The notes: generated by a model from the sequence alone, not told the origin. Positions 34,328 through 43,293 are shown, numbered from the stretch's first letter. The stretch: DNA of 64,000 bases from CAZBXD01 sp965216395 (GCA_965216395.1 OZ244156.1:1488001-1552000), one strand, 5' to 3'. Numbers and translations: made by a program.

Positions 34328-35620
34328 ATGAAAATTGCCGTTTTAAAAGAAATAAAAAAATATGAAAACCGCGTTGCTGTGACGCCGGATGTGGTTAAAA
34401 AATATACCGCCGCGGGGCATCAGGTGACGATTGAAAAATCTGCGGGTGTGCGCGCGGGTTACACAGATGCTGCATATCAGACAGCCGGTGCGACGATGGC
34501 CTCTACACCAAAGGCAACGCTGGATAAGGCGGAAATTGTGCTGACTGTGCAACCTTTGACCGCAAAACAGACGCAGGATTTACCCCATAAGGCAACGGTC
34601 ATTGGCCATATGAATCCGTATGACAGTGCGGATTTAACAGCGGAGCTCACCCAGAAAAAAGTGACCAGTTTCGCCATGGAATTGGTGCCCCGTATTACGC
34701 GGGCGCAATCCATGGATGTGTTATCATCGCAATCAAATTTGGCCGGATATCGCGCCGTCATTGATGCCGCATATGCATTCCCACAAGCCTTTCCCATGAT
34801 GATGACGGCCGCGGGTACGGTTGCGCCGACGAAGGTTTTTGTGATGGGTGTGGGTGTGGCCGGATTACAAGCCATCGCTACGGCGAAACGTTTAGGCGCC
34901 GTGGTTTCGGCCACAGACGTGCGCCCCGCGGTCAAAGAACAAGTAGAAAGCTTGGGCGGTAGTTTTGTCATGGTTGAAAGCCAAGAAACCAAAGCGGCTG
35001 AGACTGCTGGCGGCTATGCCAAAGAAATGTCGGATGATTATAAGAAAAAACAGGCTGAATTGATCGCCAAAACCATTTCTAAACAAGATATTGTGATTAC
35101 CACCGCGTTAATTCCCGGACGTGCCGCGCCTGTTTTGGTCTCAGAAGATATGGTTAAAACCATGAAACCCGGCTCTGTAATTGTTGATTTAGCCGCCGCA
35201 CAGGGGGGGAATTGTCCCTTATCAAAGGCGGATGAAGTGGTTGAAAAACATGGGGTGACCATTATCGGCTACACGAATTTAGCGGCGCGCGTTGCCTTTG
35301 ACGCATCTGCGCTTTATGCGAAAAATCTGCTTAATTTTATTGATTTGATTACCGATGAGTCGGGTAAAATGGATCTTAATATGGATGACGAAATTATTCA
35401 GGCCAGCGTCATGACGCATAATGGCAAGATGATGCAGGAAAAATTTGCTGCCAAAGTGGCTAAGGCCAAGCCACGTGCGACGGCAAAAAAGACTGCGGTT
35501 AAGAAGAAAACTTCCGCAAAAAAGAAAACCGCGTCTCAAAAAGCACCTGTTAAAAAAACAGCGCCTAAGAAAAAAACAACCCAAAAATCAACCTCCAAAG
35601 CTCAAGGAAAGGCAAAATAA
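34328..35620 (+). CDS. pntAA: NAD(P) transhydrogenase subunit alpha-1 (PntAA)
   Basis: A 430-residue soluble NAD(H)-binding subunit of the proton-translocating transhydrogenase, which reduces NADP+ with NADH at the cost of the proton gradient. Motifs include the N-terminal RVAVTPDVVKKYTAAGH, the RITRAQSMDVLSSQSNLAGY loop and the dinucleotide fold VMGVGVAGLQAIATAKRLGA. The enzyme part ends near residue 375. An unusual tail of about 55 residues follows, made of Lys, Ala, Thr and Ser repeats such as AKKTAVKKKTSAKKK. A three-subunit type, since PntAB and PntB are separate genes. Confidence 0.95.
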   Translation: MKIAVLKEIKKYENRVAVTPDVVKKYTAAGHQVTIEKSAGVRAGYTDAAYQTAGATMASTPKATLDKAEIVLTVQPLTAKQTQDLPHKATVIGHMNPYDSADLTAELTQKKVTSFAMELVPRITRAQSMDVLSSQSNLAGYRAVIDAAYAFPQAFPMMMTAAGTVAPTKVFVMGVGVAGLQAIATAKRLGAVVSATDVRPAVKEQVESLGGSFVMVESQETKAAETAGGYAKEMSDDYKKKQAELIAKTISKQDIVITTALIPGRAAPVLVSEDMVKTMKPGSVIVDLAAAQGGNCPLSKADEVVEKHGVTIIGYTNLAARVAFDASALYAKNLLNFIDLITDESGKMDLNMDDEIIQASVMTHNGKMMQEKFAAKVAKAKPRATAKKTAVKKKTSAKKKTASQKAPVKKTAPKKKTTQKSTSKAQGKAK

Positions 35621-36004
35621 ATGACCCAAGAAAACAACACGATCAATGATGTTTTGTCACAATTAGACGCCGCGCGCGAAGCGTTGACCGAACTTACCTT
35701 ACAAACGGCGCAATCGGGCACGCCTGGATTTTTTATGATCGGGCTGACCGTTTTTATCTTGGCTTGTTTTGTGGGCTATTACGTGATTTGGAATGTCACA
35801 CCAGCCTTGCATTCGCCGCTCATGTCCGTGTCAAACGCTATTTCGGGTGTGGTTATTTTGGGCGCTTTAATTGCCGCGGGGACAAAAGACACCGATTTCG
35901 CCAAATGGATGGGATTTATCGCCGTGACCCTCGCCTCGATTAATATTTTTGGGGGTTTTGCGGTGACCGATCGGATGTTGGCACTGTTTAAGAAAAAAAC
36001 ATAG
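35621..36004 (+). CDS. pntAB: NAD(P) transhydrogenase subunit alpha-2 (PntAB)
   Basis: A 127-residue membrane subunit of the transhydrogenase with three hydrophobic helices (about residues 33-54, 66-86, 93-117). The family pattern HSPLMSVSNAISGVVILGAL is intact. It starts directly at the base after the pntAA stop. Its partner pntB, which normally follows, lies 4.1 kb downstream after four inserted genes on the same strand. Confidence 0.95.
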   Translation: MTQENNTINDVLSQLDAAREALTELTLQTAQSGTPGFFMIGLTVFILACFVGYYVIWNVTPALHSPLMSVSNAISGVVILGALIAAGTKDTDFAKWMGFIAVTLASINIFGGFAVTDRMLALFKKKT

Positions 36005-36081
36005 TCAATATTTTTTCAAACAGTTTAAAAAAATCATGCGCCTTATTTTCCTCTCCAATAATTAGAAAGAAGCCCTAAACG

Positions 36082-37473
36082 ATGTCTGCGTCAAAATCAG
36101 TTTTAACCTCAACCAATCCCGCGCGTGGGTTTGAAGTTTTGGGTGAGGTGGCTGTATCTTCTGAAAATGAAATACGTGATAAAGTGGCCCAAGCACACCA
36201 GGCACAAATTTTATGGGCTGAACTGAGTATGGATGAACGTGTTGAATATATGCAACGTTTAAAACAAGGTTTTATTGATCACGCCCAAGAATTTACGCAG
36301 ATGATGTCACGAGAAATGGGGATGTCCATCGCGCTTTCTACCGATCAAGTGGCGCGTTCAATCAAGACATTGGATTGGAATTGTCAAAATGCGGCCGATG
36401 CTTTAAAGCCTGTGCGTTTGCATGAAGATGATACGCATATCAATGAAATGATTTATCAACCTTGTGGTGTGATGGGCTGTATTGTGGCTTGGAATTATCC
36501 CTTGCCGAATTTTGTTGTGGCCACGACCCAAGCCTTATTAGCGGGTAATACGCTGGTGATGAAATATTCCGAAGAAGTGCCCTTATTTTCCAAACTGCTT
36601 GAACGAGTGGTTGATGCGTGTGATTTTCCCAAAGGGGTGATTAATTTTATCTATGGTGATGGACAAGTGGGGGATATTTTAACCGATCAAAATCTGGATC
36701 TGATTTCCTTCACGGGGAGTTCGGCAACCGGCCGTAAAATTTACCAAAAAGCGGCGGAAAAACTGATCCCTGTGATCTTAGAATTGGGTGGATCCAGCCC
36801 GGGTGTTGTTTTTGAAGACTGCACGATTAATGACACATTAATTGAGCAAATCTTTTGGGCGCGGTTTATTAATAATGCCCAATTTTGTAGCAACTTAAAA
36901 CGCTTGATCGTTCATAACAGTCACATGGAAACGGTGTTGGAAAAATTATCGGCCTATGCGGCTTCTCGTGTGATGGGCGATCCCTTTGACGAAAGCGCCG
37001 ATATTGGCCCGCTTGTGGCACAGCGACAGGTGGATTTGCTGCAAAAACAACTTCAAGATGCGCTCGATAAAGGCGCGAAATTACATTGCGGCGGGAAACA
37101 ACCAGAAGGTCTCAAAGGCGCTTATTTTCAACCCACGATTCTTAGCAATATTTCAAAAGATATGGCTGTCTGGCGCGAAGAAGTTTTTGGTCCCATCCTG
37201 CCCGTGATTGGTTTTGACACTTATGAAGAGGCGATTGAATTGGCCAATGACACGCCCTATGGTTTAACGGCCTATGTTTATACGGATGATGTTGAATTGG
37301 GAAAACGCGCCATGCGCGCTATAAAAGCGGGCGAACAACGTATCAACGGCGCCAATCCGAAAAAACCACAAAATCCATTTGGCGGGCATAAAGAATCAGG
37401 CGTGTCTTTCCAAGGCGGGATGGATGGGTTCCACCGCACGTGTCAGGTCAAAGTTATGGCGTGGGAGAAGTAA
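36082..37473 (+). CDS. NAD(P)-dependent aldehyde dehydrogenase
   Basis: A 463-residue aldehyde dehydrogenase closest in appearance to the succinate-semialdehyde group. It has the N-terminal cofactor region CIVAWNYPLPNF, the FTGSSATGRKI Rossmann turn, the catalytic Glu in ILELGGSSP (about residue 236) and the catalytic Cys in NNAQFCSNLKR (about 270). The normal G-Q-x-C is A-Q-F-C here. The substrate cannot be read from the sequence. It sits inside the pnt operon, which may couple NAD(P)H made here to transhydrogenase. Confidence 0.9.
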   Translation: MSASKSVLTSTNPARGFEVLGEVAVSSENEIRDKVAQAHQAQILWAELSMDERVEYMQRLKQGFIDHAQEFTQMMSREMGMSIALSTDQVARSIKTLDWNCQNAADALKPVRLHEDDTHINEMIYQPCGVMGCIVAWNYPLPNFVVATTQALLAGNTLVMKYSEEVPLFSKLLERVVDACDFPKGVINFIYGDGQVGDILTDQNLDLISFTGSSATGRKIYQKAAEKLIPVILELGGSSPGVVFEDCTINDTLIEQIFWARFINNAQFCSNLKRLIVHNSHMETVLEKLSAYAASRVMGDPFDESADIGPLVAQRQVDLLQKQLQDALDKGAKLHCGGKQPEGLKGAYFQPTILSNISKDMAVWREEVFGPILPVIGFDTYEEAIELANDTPYGLTAYVYTDDVELGKRAMRAIKAGEQRINGANPKKPQNPFGGHKESGVSFQGGMDGFHRTCQVKVMAWEK

Positions 37474-37480
37474 AACAATC

Positions 37481-38362
37481 ATGAAAACTATTCTAATATC
37501 TATTATGGTTTCTTTGCTCACGGTTTTGGTGGCGCTAAAAATCATGGCGCCCCATTATTCAAATCAGCCTGGTCTTTCTGATCAAAAGCAAGAAACCGTT
37601 TATGACCGCGTGATGCGTACGGGAACCTTGCGGTGTGGGTATTTAGCATGGAAGAATTTCGTGGATATTGATCCGAATACGGGTGAATTTTCTGGTATGA
37701 CTGTTGATTATATGCAAGCACTGACACAGAATTTAGGTCTCAAACTTGAATGGGTCGAAGAAGTGGGACGTGGTGATTATCCCATTGGTTTGCAACAAGG
37801 GCGTTATGATGCCTATTGCACGGCACTGACAGCCACGGCTGAACGCGCCCGTGTTTCCGATTTTATCCGCCCCATTGCGGTGGAAGTGTTCAATATCTTT
37901 GTGCAAAATGATGTCACGCGCTATGACTATAATCTGGATGCATTGAACAATCCCGATGTCACCTTTGCCGCGACGGAAGGGGATATTTTTACTAAAATTA
38001 TTCGTCGCCACTTCCCACGCGCAAAGCTTATTGAACTCCCGCAACTCACCGGTGATACGGATCCGTTGATGCATGTTAAGGACGGCAAGGCCGATGCGGT
38101 TTTGATGAATGCTAAGATTGGTCATGATTTTGAAAAAATGAACCCAAAGAGTATTCGCCAAGTTAAATTGGCCGAACCATTTCGTTATATCCCAGTTTCA
38201 ATTGCCACCAAAGTGGATGAATATCGTTTTACCAAAATGTTGGATGTGGCGACCATGGAAATTTTGGCCAATGGCACGATTAATAAAATTTTAGATCGAT
38301 ACGACCCCGATAATCAGGTTTATCTCCGCATCGCCAAACCTTATCAAATGAATACTCAGTAA
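37481..38362 (+). CDS. Solute-binding protein family 3, copy 1
   Basis: A 293-residue periplasmic amino-acid-type binding protein (SBP_bac_3). The N-terminal segment ILISIMVSLLTVLVALKIM is a hydrophobic helix with no clear signal-peptidase site or lipobox, so it is probably a membrane anchor. The binding domain starts with RTGTLRCGYLAW and contains the usual Asp/Arg-rich lobe (AERARVSDFIRPI). It begins 7 nt after the aldehyde dehydrogenase stop. No permease or ATPase gene is nearby. Confidence 0.88.
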   Translation: MKTILISIMVSLLTVLVALKIMAPHYSNQPGLSDQKQETVYDRVMRTGTLRCGYLAWKNFVDIDPNTGEFSGMTVDYMQALTQNLGLKLEWVEEVGRGDYPIGLQQGRYDAYCTALTATAERARVSDFIRPIAVEVFNIFVQNDVTRYDYNLDALNNPDVTFAATEGDIFTKIIRRHFPRAKLIELPQLTGDTDPLMHVKDGKADAVLMNAKIGHDFEKMNPKSIRQVKLAEPFRYIPVSIATKVDEYRFTKMLDVATMEILANGTINKILDRYDPDNQVYLRIAKPYQMNTQ

Positions 38363-38371
38363 AGGAAACGC

Positions 38372-39244
38372 ATGATGTCACACACCTTAAAAACCATTTT
38401 GATTGCCGGAATTGTCGGCCTTATCGCCGCTTTTATTGGCGTGAAAGCTTTTATGCCTGAGGGCGTCGTTTCGACTTCTGTTGAAAAACCAGAAACAACA
38501 TATGAAAAAATTATGCGTACCGGGGAAATTGACTGTGGCTATGCGACATGGCCACCTTTTCTTTATAAAGAACCCAATTCAGGTGAATTAGTTGGCGCCA
38601 GTGTCGATATTATGGCGGAAATTGGTGATTATTTAGGGTTAAAAATCAATTGGGTGGAAGAGGTTGGTTTTGGTAATTACCTCGAAGGGTTAAAAACCAA
38701 GCGTTATGACATGATGTGTATCACGGAATGGCCATCACCGGCACGTATCAAGCAACACGCCTTATCAAAGCCCGTTTATTATTCCAGTATTTATGCCTAT
38801 GTCCGCGCCGATGATGATCGTTTTGATGGACGTCCAGAACTAATGAATACCCCCGATACGCGCGTGATTTATTTGGAGGGCAGTTCTGATGATCAAATTG
38901 TTAAAGAAAGTTTTGCTCAGGCGCAAAAACACGCCTTGCCTCAAGGGGCGGATTATAGCCAAGTTTTACTTGACCTGATGACGAATAAAGGCGATATCGC
39001 CTTTGTTGATGAAGGGGTGGAAAGAGATTTTGCTGTGAATAATCCAGGTAAGATCCGCAAAGTGGCCGATATTGATGCGATCCGATTTTTTGCTGAAACA
39101 TTTTCATTTCGTGATGAAGATGGTAAATTGAAAGGCATGATGGATGCCACGATTGATCATTTAATCGCTTCGGGCTTTATCAAAGACACACTTAAAAAAT
39201 ATGAAATTAGTACCCACGCCCCAAAAATTATTTTGGATCAATAA
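38372..39244 (+). CDS. Solute-binding protein family 3, copy 2
   Basis: A 290-residue paralogue of copies 1 and 3. Its first 28 residues (LKTILIAGIVGLIAAFIGVK) and the 10 nt before its start are almost identical to copy 3, a sign of recent duplication or gene conversion. The mature part is more diverged: RTGEIDCGYATWPPFLY and the ligand-lobe region ITEWPSPARIKQHALSKP. A second ATG follows the first at once. Likely anchored in the inner membrane facing the periplasm. Confidence 0.88.
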   Translation: MMSHTLKTILIAGIVGLIAAFIGVKAFMPEGVVSTSVEKPETTYEKIMRTGEIDCGYATWPPFLYKEPNSGELVGASVDIMAEIGDYLGLKINWVEEVGFGNYLEGLKTKRYDMMCITEWPSPARIKQHALSKPVYYSSIYAYVRADDDRFDGRPELMNTPDTRVIYLEGSSDDQIVKESFAQAQKHALPQGADYSQVLLDLMTNKGDIAFVDEGVERDFAVNNPGKIRKVADIDAIRFFAETFSFRDEDGKLKGMMDATIDHLIASGFIKDTLKKYEISTHAPKIILDQ

Positions 39245-39253
39245 AGGAAACGC

Positions 39254-40138
39254 ATGATGTCCCAAACCTTGAAAACCATTTTGATCGCCGGCCTTGTTGG
39301 CCTTATCGCCGCCTTTGTGGGGGTGAAAGCTTTTATGCCGGATGATCTTAGTAGTACTTCTGTTGAAGTCAAAGAAACCGCGTATGAGCGGGTGATGCGT
39401 ACGGGAAAAATTCGCTGTGGGTATGTTGTTTGGCCGCCTTATTTTGACATTGATCCCAATACGGGTGAAATGTTCGGGTATTATAAAGATGTTATTGATG
39501 CCACATTGGGGTTGATCGGTCTTGAGGTTGATTATGTTTCTGAATATACAATTGGCAATCAAGCACAAGATTTGAATAGTGGTAAATTTGATTCAATTTG
39601 TGGTGATGGGCCGTGGAATATCAATGCCTCAAAATATGTTGATTACACAGATGCGATTGATTATTTGCCGGTTTATATCTATGTCCGCGGTAATGAAAGT
39701 CGTATTCAAAATAAAAAAGACCTCAATAATGAACAATATTCAATTGTTGCTATGGATGGTGATTTAAGCGAAGAATTAGCGCGTGTTCTTTTCCCCAAAG
39801 CAAAGCTTAACTCTCTCTCTAATATCTCTGATCCTTCGCAACTTTTAGTGAATGTTCAGTATAATAAGGCTGATGCTGTGATTGTTGACGCGCTTTTAGC
39901 GAGTGCATTTTTACGCAATAATCCCGGTGTCATTCGCCAGCTTTCAGAAAAACCACTTGGTGCCTATCCTGGTGGATTTTCTGTTAGAAAAGGCGAGACA
40001 GAATTAACAAATATGCTTAATATGGCCATTGAAATGGCTGTGAATTTAGGTATATATGAAGATCTTGCGCAGAAAAACGGTATTGAACTTGGGTATTCGC
40101 TTTACTCACGCGATGTGCGTTTTAAGAAAAACAAATAA
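39254..40138 (+). CDS. Solute-binding protein family 3, copy 3
   Basis: A 294-residue third copy with the same anchor (LKTILIAGLVGLIAAFVGVK) and the binding domain from RTGKIRCGYVVWPPYFDIDP. The positions that usually contact the ligand amino group differ from copies 1 and 2 (DGPWNINASKYVDYTDAI), so ligand choice may differ. It starts 9 nt after copy 2 and ends 14 nt before pntB, which shows it belongs to the pnt transcription unit. Confidence 0.88.
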   Translation: MMSQTLKTILIAGLVGLIAAFVGVKAFMPDDLSSTSVEVKETAYERVMRTGKIRCGYVVWPPYFDIDPNTGEMFGYYKDVIDATLGLIGLEVDYVSEYTIGNQAQDLNSGKFDSICGDGPWNINASKYVDYTDAIDYLPVYIYVRGNESRIQNKKDLNNEQYSIVAMDGDLSEELARVLFPKAKLNSLSNISDPSQLLVNVQYNKADAVIVDALLASAFLRNNPGVIRQLSEKPLGAYPGGFSVRKGETELTNMLNMAIEMAVNLGIYEDLAQKNGIELGYSLYSRDVRFKKNK

Positions 40139-40152
40139 AAGGACATAACAAT

Positions 40153-41535
40153 ATGGTATCACTGGCTTATTTGGCTTCGGCTGTTTTATTTATCCTCTCT
40201 TTACGCGGGCTTTCTTCGCCCGTGACGGCGCGGCGTGGCAATCAGCTGGGTATGATGGCCATGGCGTTGGTTGTGGTGACCACATTATTATCCGCCCAAG
40301 TCCTGTCTTACAGCATGATTCTTTTGGCGATGGTGCTCGGCGGGACGATTGGCACGGTCATGGCCAAACGCGCCAAAATGACCGATTTACCGCAACTCGT
40401 GGCGTTATTTAATGGTTTTGGTGGTTTTGCCTCCGTCTTTATTGCCTTGGCTGCATTTTACAACCCGATGGCGCATGGGATTGGTTTTGCCGGCGATATT
40501 CATACGAAATCCGTTTTAGAAATCGCTTTGTCGGTGATTATTGGTTCGGTGACGTTTTCGGGGTCCTTGATTGCTTTTGGAAAATTACAGGGGCTGATTG
40601 GTAAAAACTTCTTACGTTTTCCGAAACAACATGTGATTAATATCATTTTAGGCGCCGTACTTTTACTCGCGATTCTACTTTTACTGGGTGGGCAATCCAG
40701 CTTTATGATCTGGGCGGTGATCTGCTTGGCTTTGGCCTTAGGTGTGATGTTGGTCACACCCATTGGCGGGGCGGATATGCCCGTGGTGATTTCTATGCTT
40801 AATAGTTATTCAGGCTTTGCTGCCGTGGCCGTGGGCTTTACCTTACAAAATACATTATTGATTATCGTTGGGTCTTTGGTGGGGGCATCGGGCGCGATCT
40901 TGTCCTATATCATGTGTAAGGGGATGAATCGATCCTTTACCAATGTGATTTTTGGCGGGATTGGCGAACAGGCGTCAAGTGCGCAAGATGATGATGCACA
41001 AGAGCGCACTGCGAAAATGGGCTCGGCCGAAGATGCGGCCTTTATCATGAAAAATGCGTCAAATGTGATTATTGTCCCTGGTTACGGCATGGCCGTGGCT
41101 CAGGCACAACACGCGGTTAAAGAGATGGTCGATCTCTTAAAAGCCGAAGGCGTGAATGTGAAATACGCCATTCACCCCGTGGCCGGACGTATGCCTGGGC
41201 ATATGAACGTGCTTTTGGCTGAGGCTAATGTGCCTTATGATGATGTGTTTGAATTGGATGATATCAACCGTGATTTCGCGCAAGCGGATGTCGCCTTAGT
41301 CATTGGGGCGAATGATATTACCAACCCCGCGGCCAAAGATGACCCGACCTCCCCGATTGCTGGCATGCCGATCTTGGATGTTGAAAGGGCAAAGACGGTT
41401 TTATTTATCAAACGCTCTTTGGGTGTGGGTTATGCCGGGATTGATAATAAGCTCTTTTACGCCGATAATACGATGATGCTCCTTGATGGCGCCAAGAAAA
41501 TGGTTGAAAATATTATCAAAGGTTTGGATGGGTAA
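40153..41535 (+). CDS. pntB: NAD(P) transhydrogenase subunit beta (PntB)
   Basis: A 460-residue subunit with about eight or nine membrane helices (residues 1-265) and a C-terminal NADP(H)-binding domain (about 290-460) carrying VIIVPGYGMAVAQAQHAVKE, HPVAGRMPGHMNVLLAEA and GANDITNPAAKDDPTSPIAG. It completes the proton channel with PntAB. Separated from pntAB by the aldehyde dehydrogenase and three binding-protein genes. Confidence 0.96.
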   Translation: MVSLAYLASAVLFILSLRGLSSPVTARRGNQLGMMAMALVVVTTLLSAQVLSYSMILLAMVLGGTIGTVMAKRAKMTDLPQLVALFNGFGGFASVFIALAAFYNPMAHGIGFAGDIHTKSVLEIALSVIIGSVTFSGSLIAFGKLQGLIGKNFLRFPKQHVINIILGAVLLLAILLLLGGQSSFMIWAVICLALALGVMLVTPIGGADMPVVISMLNSYSGFAAVAVGFTLQNTLLIIVGSLVGASGAILSYIMCKGMNRSFTNVIFGGIGEQASSAQDDDAQERTAKMGSAEDAAFIMKNASNVIIVPGYGMAVAQAQHAVKEMVDLLKAEGVNVKYAIHPVAGRMPGHMNVLLAEANVPYDDVFELDDINRDFAQADVALVIGANDITNPAAKDDPTSPIAGMPILDVERAKTVLFIKRSLGVGYAGIDNKLFYADNTMMLLDGAKKMVENIIKGLDG

Positions 41536-41569
41536 TATCTCTCTATCCCTCGTGAAAACCTTAAAAGCA

Positions 41570-41598
41570 AAACGCCGCAATAAAAGCGGCGTTTTTTT
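41570..41598. terminator. Bidirectional terminator after pntB
   Basis: Stem AAACGCCGC and GCGGCGTTT around AATAAAA, with seven T's on the plus side and an A-run on the other. It serves pntB and may also stop the convergent gene at 41627. It is nearly the same hairpin as at 42181-42210. Confidence 0.9.
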
Positions 41599-41626
41599 GT
41601 TAATTCTCGGAATATTTTATCTTTGA

Positions 41627-42073
41627 TTATACCGTATAGCCATTGACTACGCTTTTTACAACATGACCATCTTTGTCTTTGACCTGACCATTGCTGGTCA
41701 GTGTAATCATATTTGACGTCGTGATTTTATTACTATGGAATTCATTAGTTCTTTTAAAACCTGCGCCATTTAAAGCGGCAAGAAGCGGATCATCATCGTG
41801 ACCGAATTGGTCTTTTTTCAGCTTTGTTGCATAGACCTTAAGTGCATTTGTACGAAATACCAAATTTCCATGGTCGATTTGATAGGTCTTTTTTTGTTCA
41901 TGAAGTTTGGCCAGCGTTTCGTCAAACTCAATGGCTTCTTCATCAGTGGAAATGGTTTCAGCCGCGGGCCCGGCAATATAAACTTCGTTATAGTATGTTG
42001 CGCCATCGATACGCGCAATACGATCCCGATTTTCTTCAATCATTTCTTCTAAAGTTTTGATAGCCGTCGTCAT
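41627..42073 (-). CDS. Hypothetical protein
   Basis: A 148-residue unknown soluble protein. An N-terminal helical part (KTLEEMIEENRDRIARIDG) is followed by a mixed region and a C-terminal beta-rich end (MITLTSNGQVKDKDGHVVKS). The ATG at 42073 has GGAG about 9 nt upstream; a TTG five codons earlier overlaps that sequence and is less likely. A TTGACATAA promoter lies 60 nt upstream. Confidence 0.65.
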   Translation of the reverse strand: MTTAIKTLEEMIEENRDRIARIDGATYYNEVYIAGPAAETISTDEEAIEFDETLAKLHEQKKTYQIDHGNLVFRTNALKVYATKLKKDQFGHDDDPLLAALNGAGFKRTNEFHSNKITTSNMITLTSNGQVKDKDGHVVKSVVNGYTV

Positions 42074-42110
42074 TTTAAGAATCTCCAAAGCGTTTTTTTA
42101 TTTGAAGCGA

Positions 42111-42139
42111 ATCTTAACAGAAAATTAATATTATGTCAA
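42111..42139 (-). promoter_or_regulatory. TTGACATAA-type promoter
   Basis: Minus-strand TTGACA at 42139-42134, 17-nt spacer, TAAGAT at 42116-42111. It drives the gene at 41627-42073 with a leader of about 30 nt and a Shine-Dalgarno sequence. Confidence 0.6.
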
Positions 42140-42180
42140 TCATTTTGTATATATGATAGGCGATGATGGCGTGTAGTAAA

Positions 42181-42210
42181 AAAACGCCGCAATATAAAGC
42201 GGCGCTTTTT
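42181..42210. terminator. Bidirectional terminator
   Basis: Stem AACGCCGC and GCGGCG around AATATAAA, flanked by an A-run and a T-run. On the minus strand it ends the gene at 42238-42795. The stem bases are the same as in the terminator at 41570. Confidence 0.85.
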
Positions 42211-42237
42211 GTTTAATAAATTATTTTCTTTTAAGTT

Positions 42238-42795
42238 TTAGTCACCAAGCACTAAGACTCTAGAATGTGTTACAGATGATCCATAATTTTGGGTTTTAAA
42301 CATTCCAGAATTGTTTTGTTCTATAAAAGCTTTTTGTTTTTTAGAAGAGATTTGTTTTTGAACAATGCCATTTCTAACTTGCTGGGCGAAGCGCTTTCTT
42401 GATTCTTCATTATCAAGTGTTTTAGCCTTTAGCATAAGATCAGACCCAATCCCTAGTAATGCTTTTCCATTAAAGCTCATATCATTAAGATTTTCTATCA
42501 CTTTTTCTTGAAGTTTTTTGTCTGTATCTGTTGGTTGAGGATTCAAGGTTACAGAATAACTATAAGCCGCATGGGCATAATCACCTGTGATAAAATCTTC
42601 ACTAAGGCCAGTATCAGTAAGCGCGTTTGTGAGCATTTCTAACCCGTTATTAAACGTAGCTTCATCAATTTTTGTTTTAGAATTTGTAGTTTTTGTAAAT
42701 CCCATCGGAATTGGATCCCAATCAAAAGGTACTGTATGAGATGATCGGATTTGTTTTTGGAAAGCACTTTCGGAGCTATTAGGATGACCAGACAT
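42238..42795 (-). CDS. Hypothetical protein
   Basis: A 185-residue unknown soluble protein. AAGGA lies 9 nt before the ATG. A middle segment (LTDTGLSEDFITGDYAHAAY, then DKKLQEKVIENLNDMSF and LMLKAKTLDNEE) has a faint likeness to the gene upstream (GIGIKEESIDLITEHYGKIA), so the two may be distant paralogues. They lie in one operon 50 bp apart. Function unknown. Confidence 0.65.
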   Translation of the reverse strand: MSGHPNSSESAFQKQIRSSHTVPFDWDPIPMGFTKTTNSKTKIDEATFNNGLEMLTNALTDTGLSEDFITGDYAHAAYSYSVTLNPQPTDTDKKLQEKVIENLNDMSFNGKALLGIGSDLMLKAKTLDNEESRKRFAQQVRNGIVQKQISSKKQKAFIEQNNSGMFKTQNYGSSVTHSRVLVLGD

Positions 42796-42845
42796 AATTT
42801 TTTCCTTTATTCGTTATTATTGTTTTTAGCAAGATTTGAGGGCTC

Positions 42846-43196
42846 TTAACACGTGTAAGCAGAAAGGTCTCTAAGCGCAGGAATTTGCAATGCTAAGCTT
42901 CTTTCAACGCAAGATATTTCTATTTTGTTGTCTTTGATTTGTTCCGCCACATTTAACGTAAAGGTATAGAGACCGTCTAGGTCAATACCTTTCATATCGT
43001 CGTTTTCTTTCAGGTTACTTTTAAGCTCGGTTCGGGCTTCTTTAAACTCATTTGATTTTAAGTTATGACCTTCTAAGGCTATTTTACCATAGTGTTCTGT
43101 AATTAAATCTATACTTTCTTCTTTAATGCCAATGCCAACTAGGTTTTCATTGAAAAAGCTTTGTAGTTTTTTTTGCTGTAGATCAGTTTGGGCCAT
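42846..43196 (-). CDS. Hypothetical protein
   Basis: A 116-residue unknown protein, acidic and mostly helical, ending in Cys (DLSAYTC). The ATG at 43196 has AGGA about 10 nt upstream. A TTGACATAA box lies 97 nt upstream on the same strand. First gene of a two-gene operon with 42238-42795. Confidence 0.6.
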   Translation of the reverse strand: MAQTDLQQKKLQSFFNENLVGIGIKEESIDLITEHYGKIALEGHNLKSNEFKEARTELKSNLKENDDMKGIDLDGLYTFTLNVAEQIKDNKIEISCVERSLALQIPALRDLSAYTC

Positions 43197-43293
43197 TAAA
43201 ATACTTCCTAAATTTTATTTATTTATGTGTGTCATGAATCAAAGAATCACAATGTATTAAGTGGTTTCAGAATTAGCATAGCTTTAAAAGTTA

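Noticed and set aside
34477..35584. Antisense frames across pntAA
   Set aside because: Shadows of the true gene; the Cys- and Arg-rich products look like reverse translations of Ala/Lys codons.
37481..40138. A complete amino-acid ABC importer
   Set aside because: Only three binding proteins are present; no permease or ATPase gene lies in or beside the cluster.
41570..42210. The two matching GC-rich hairpins as terminal inverted repeats of an inserted element
   Set aside because: Each is a self-contained hairpin with A/T runs next to gene ends, as in bidirectional terminators. The enclosed gene is not a transposase.
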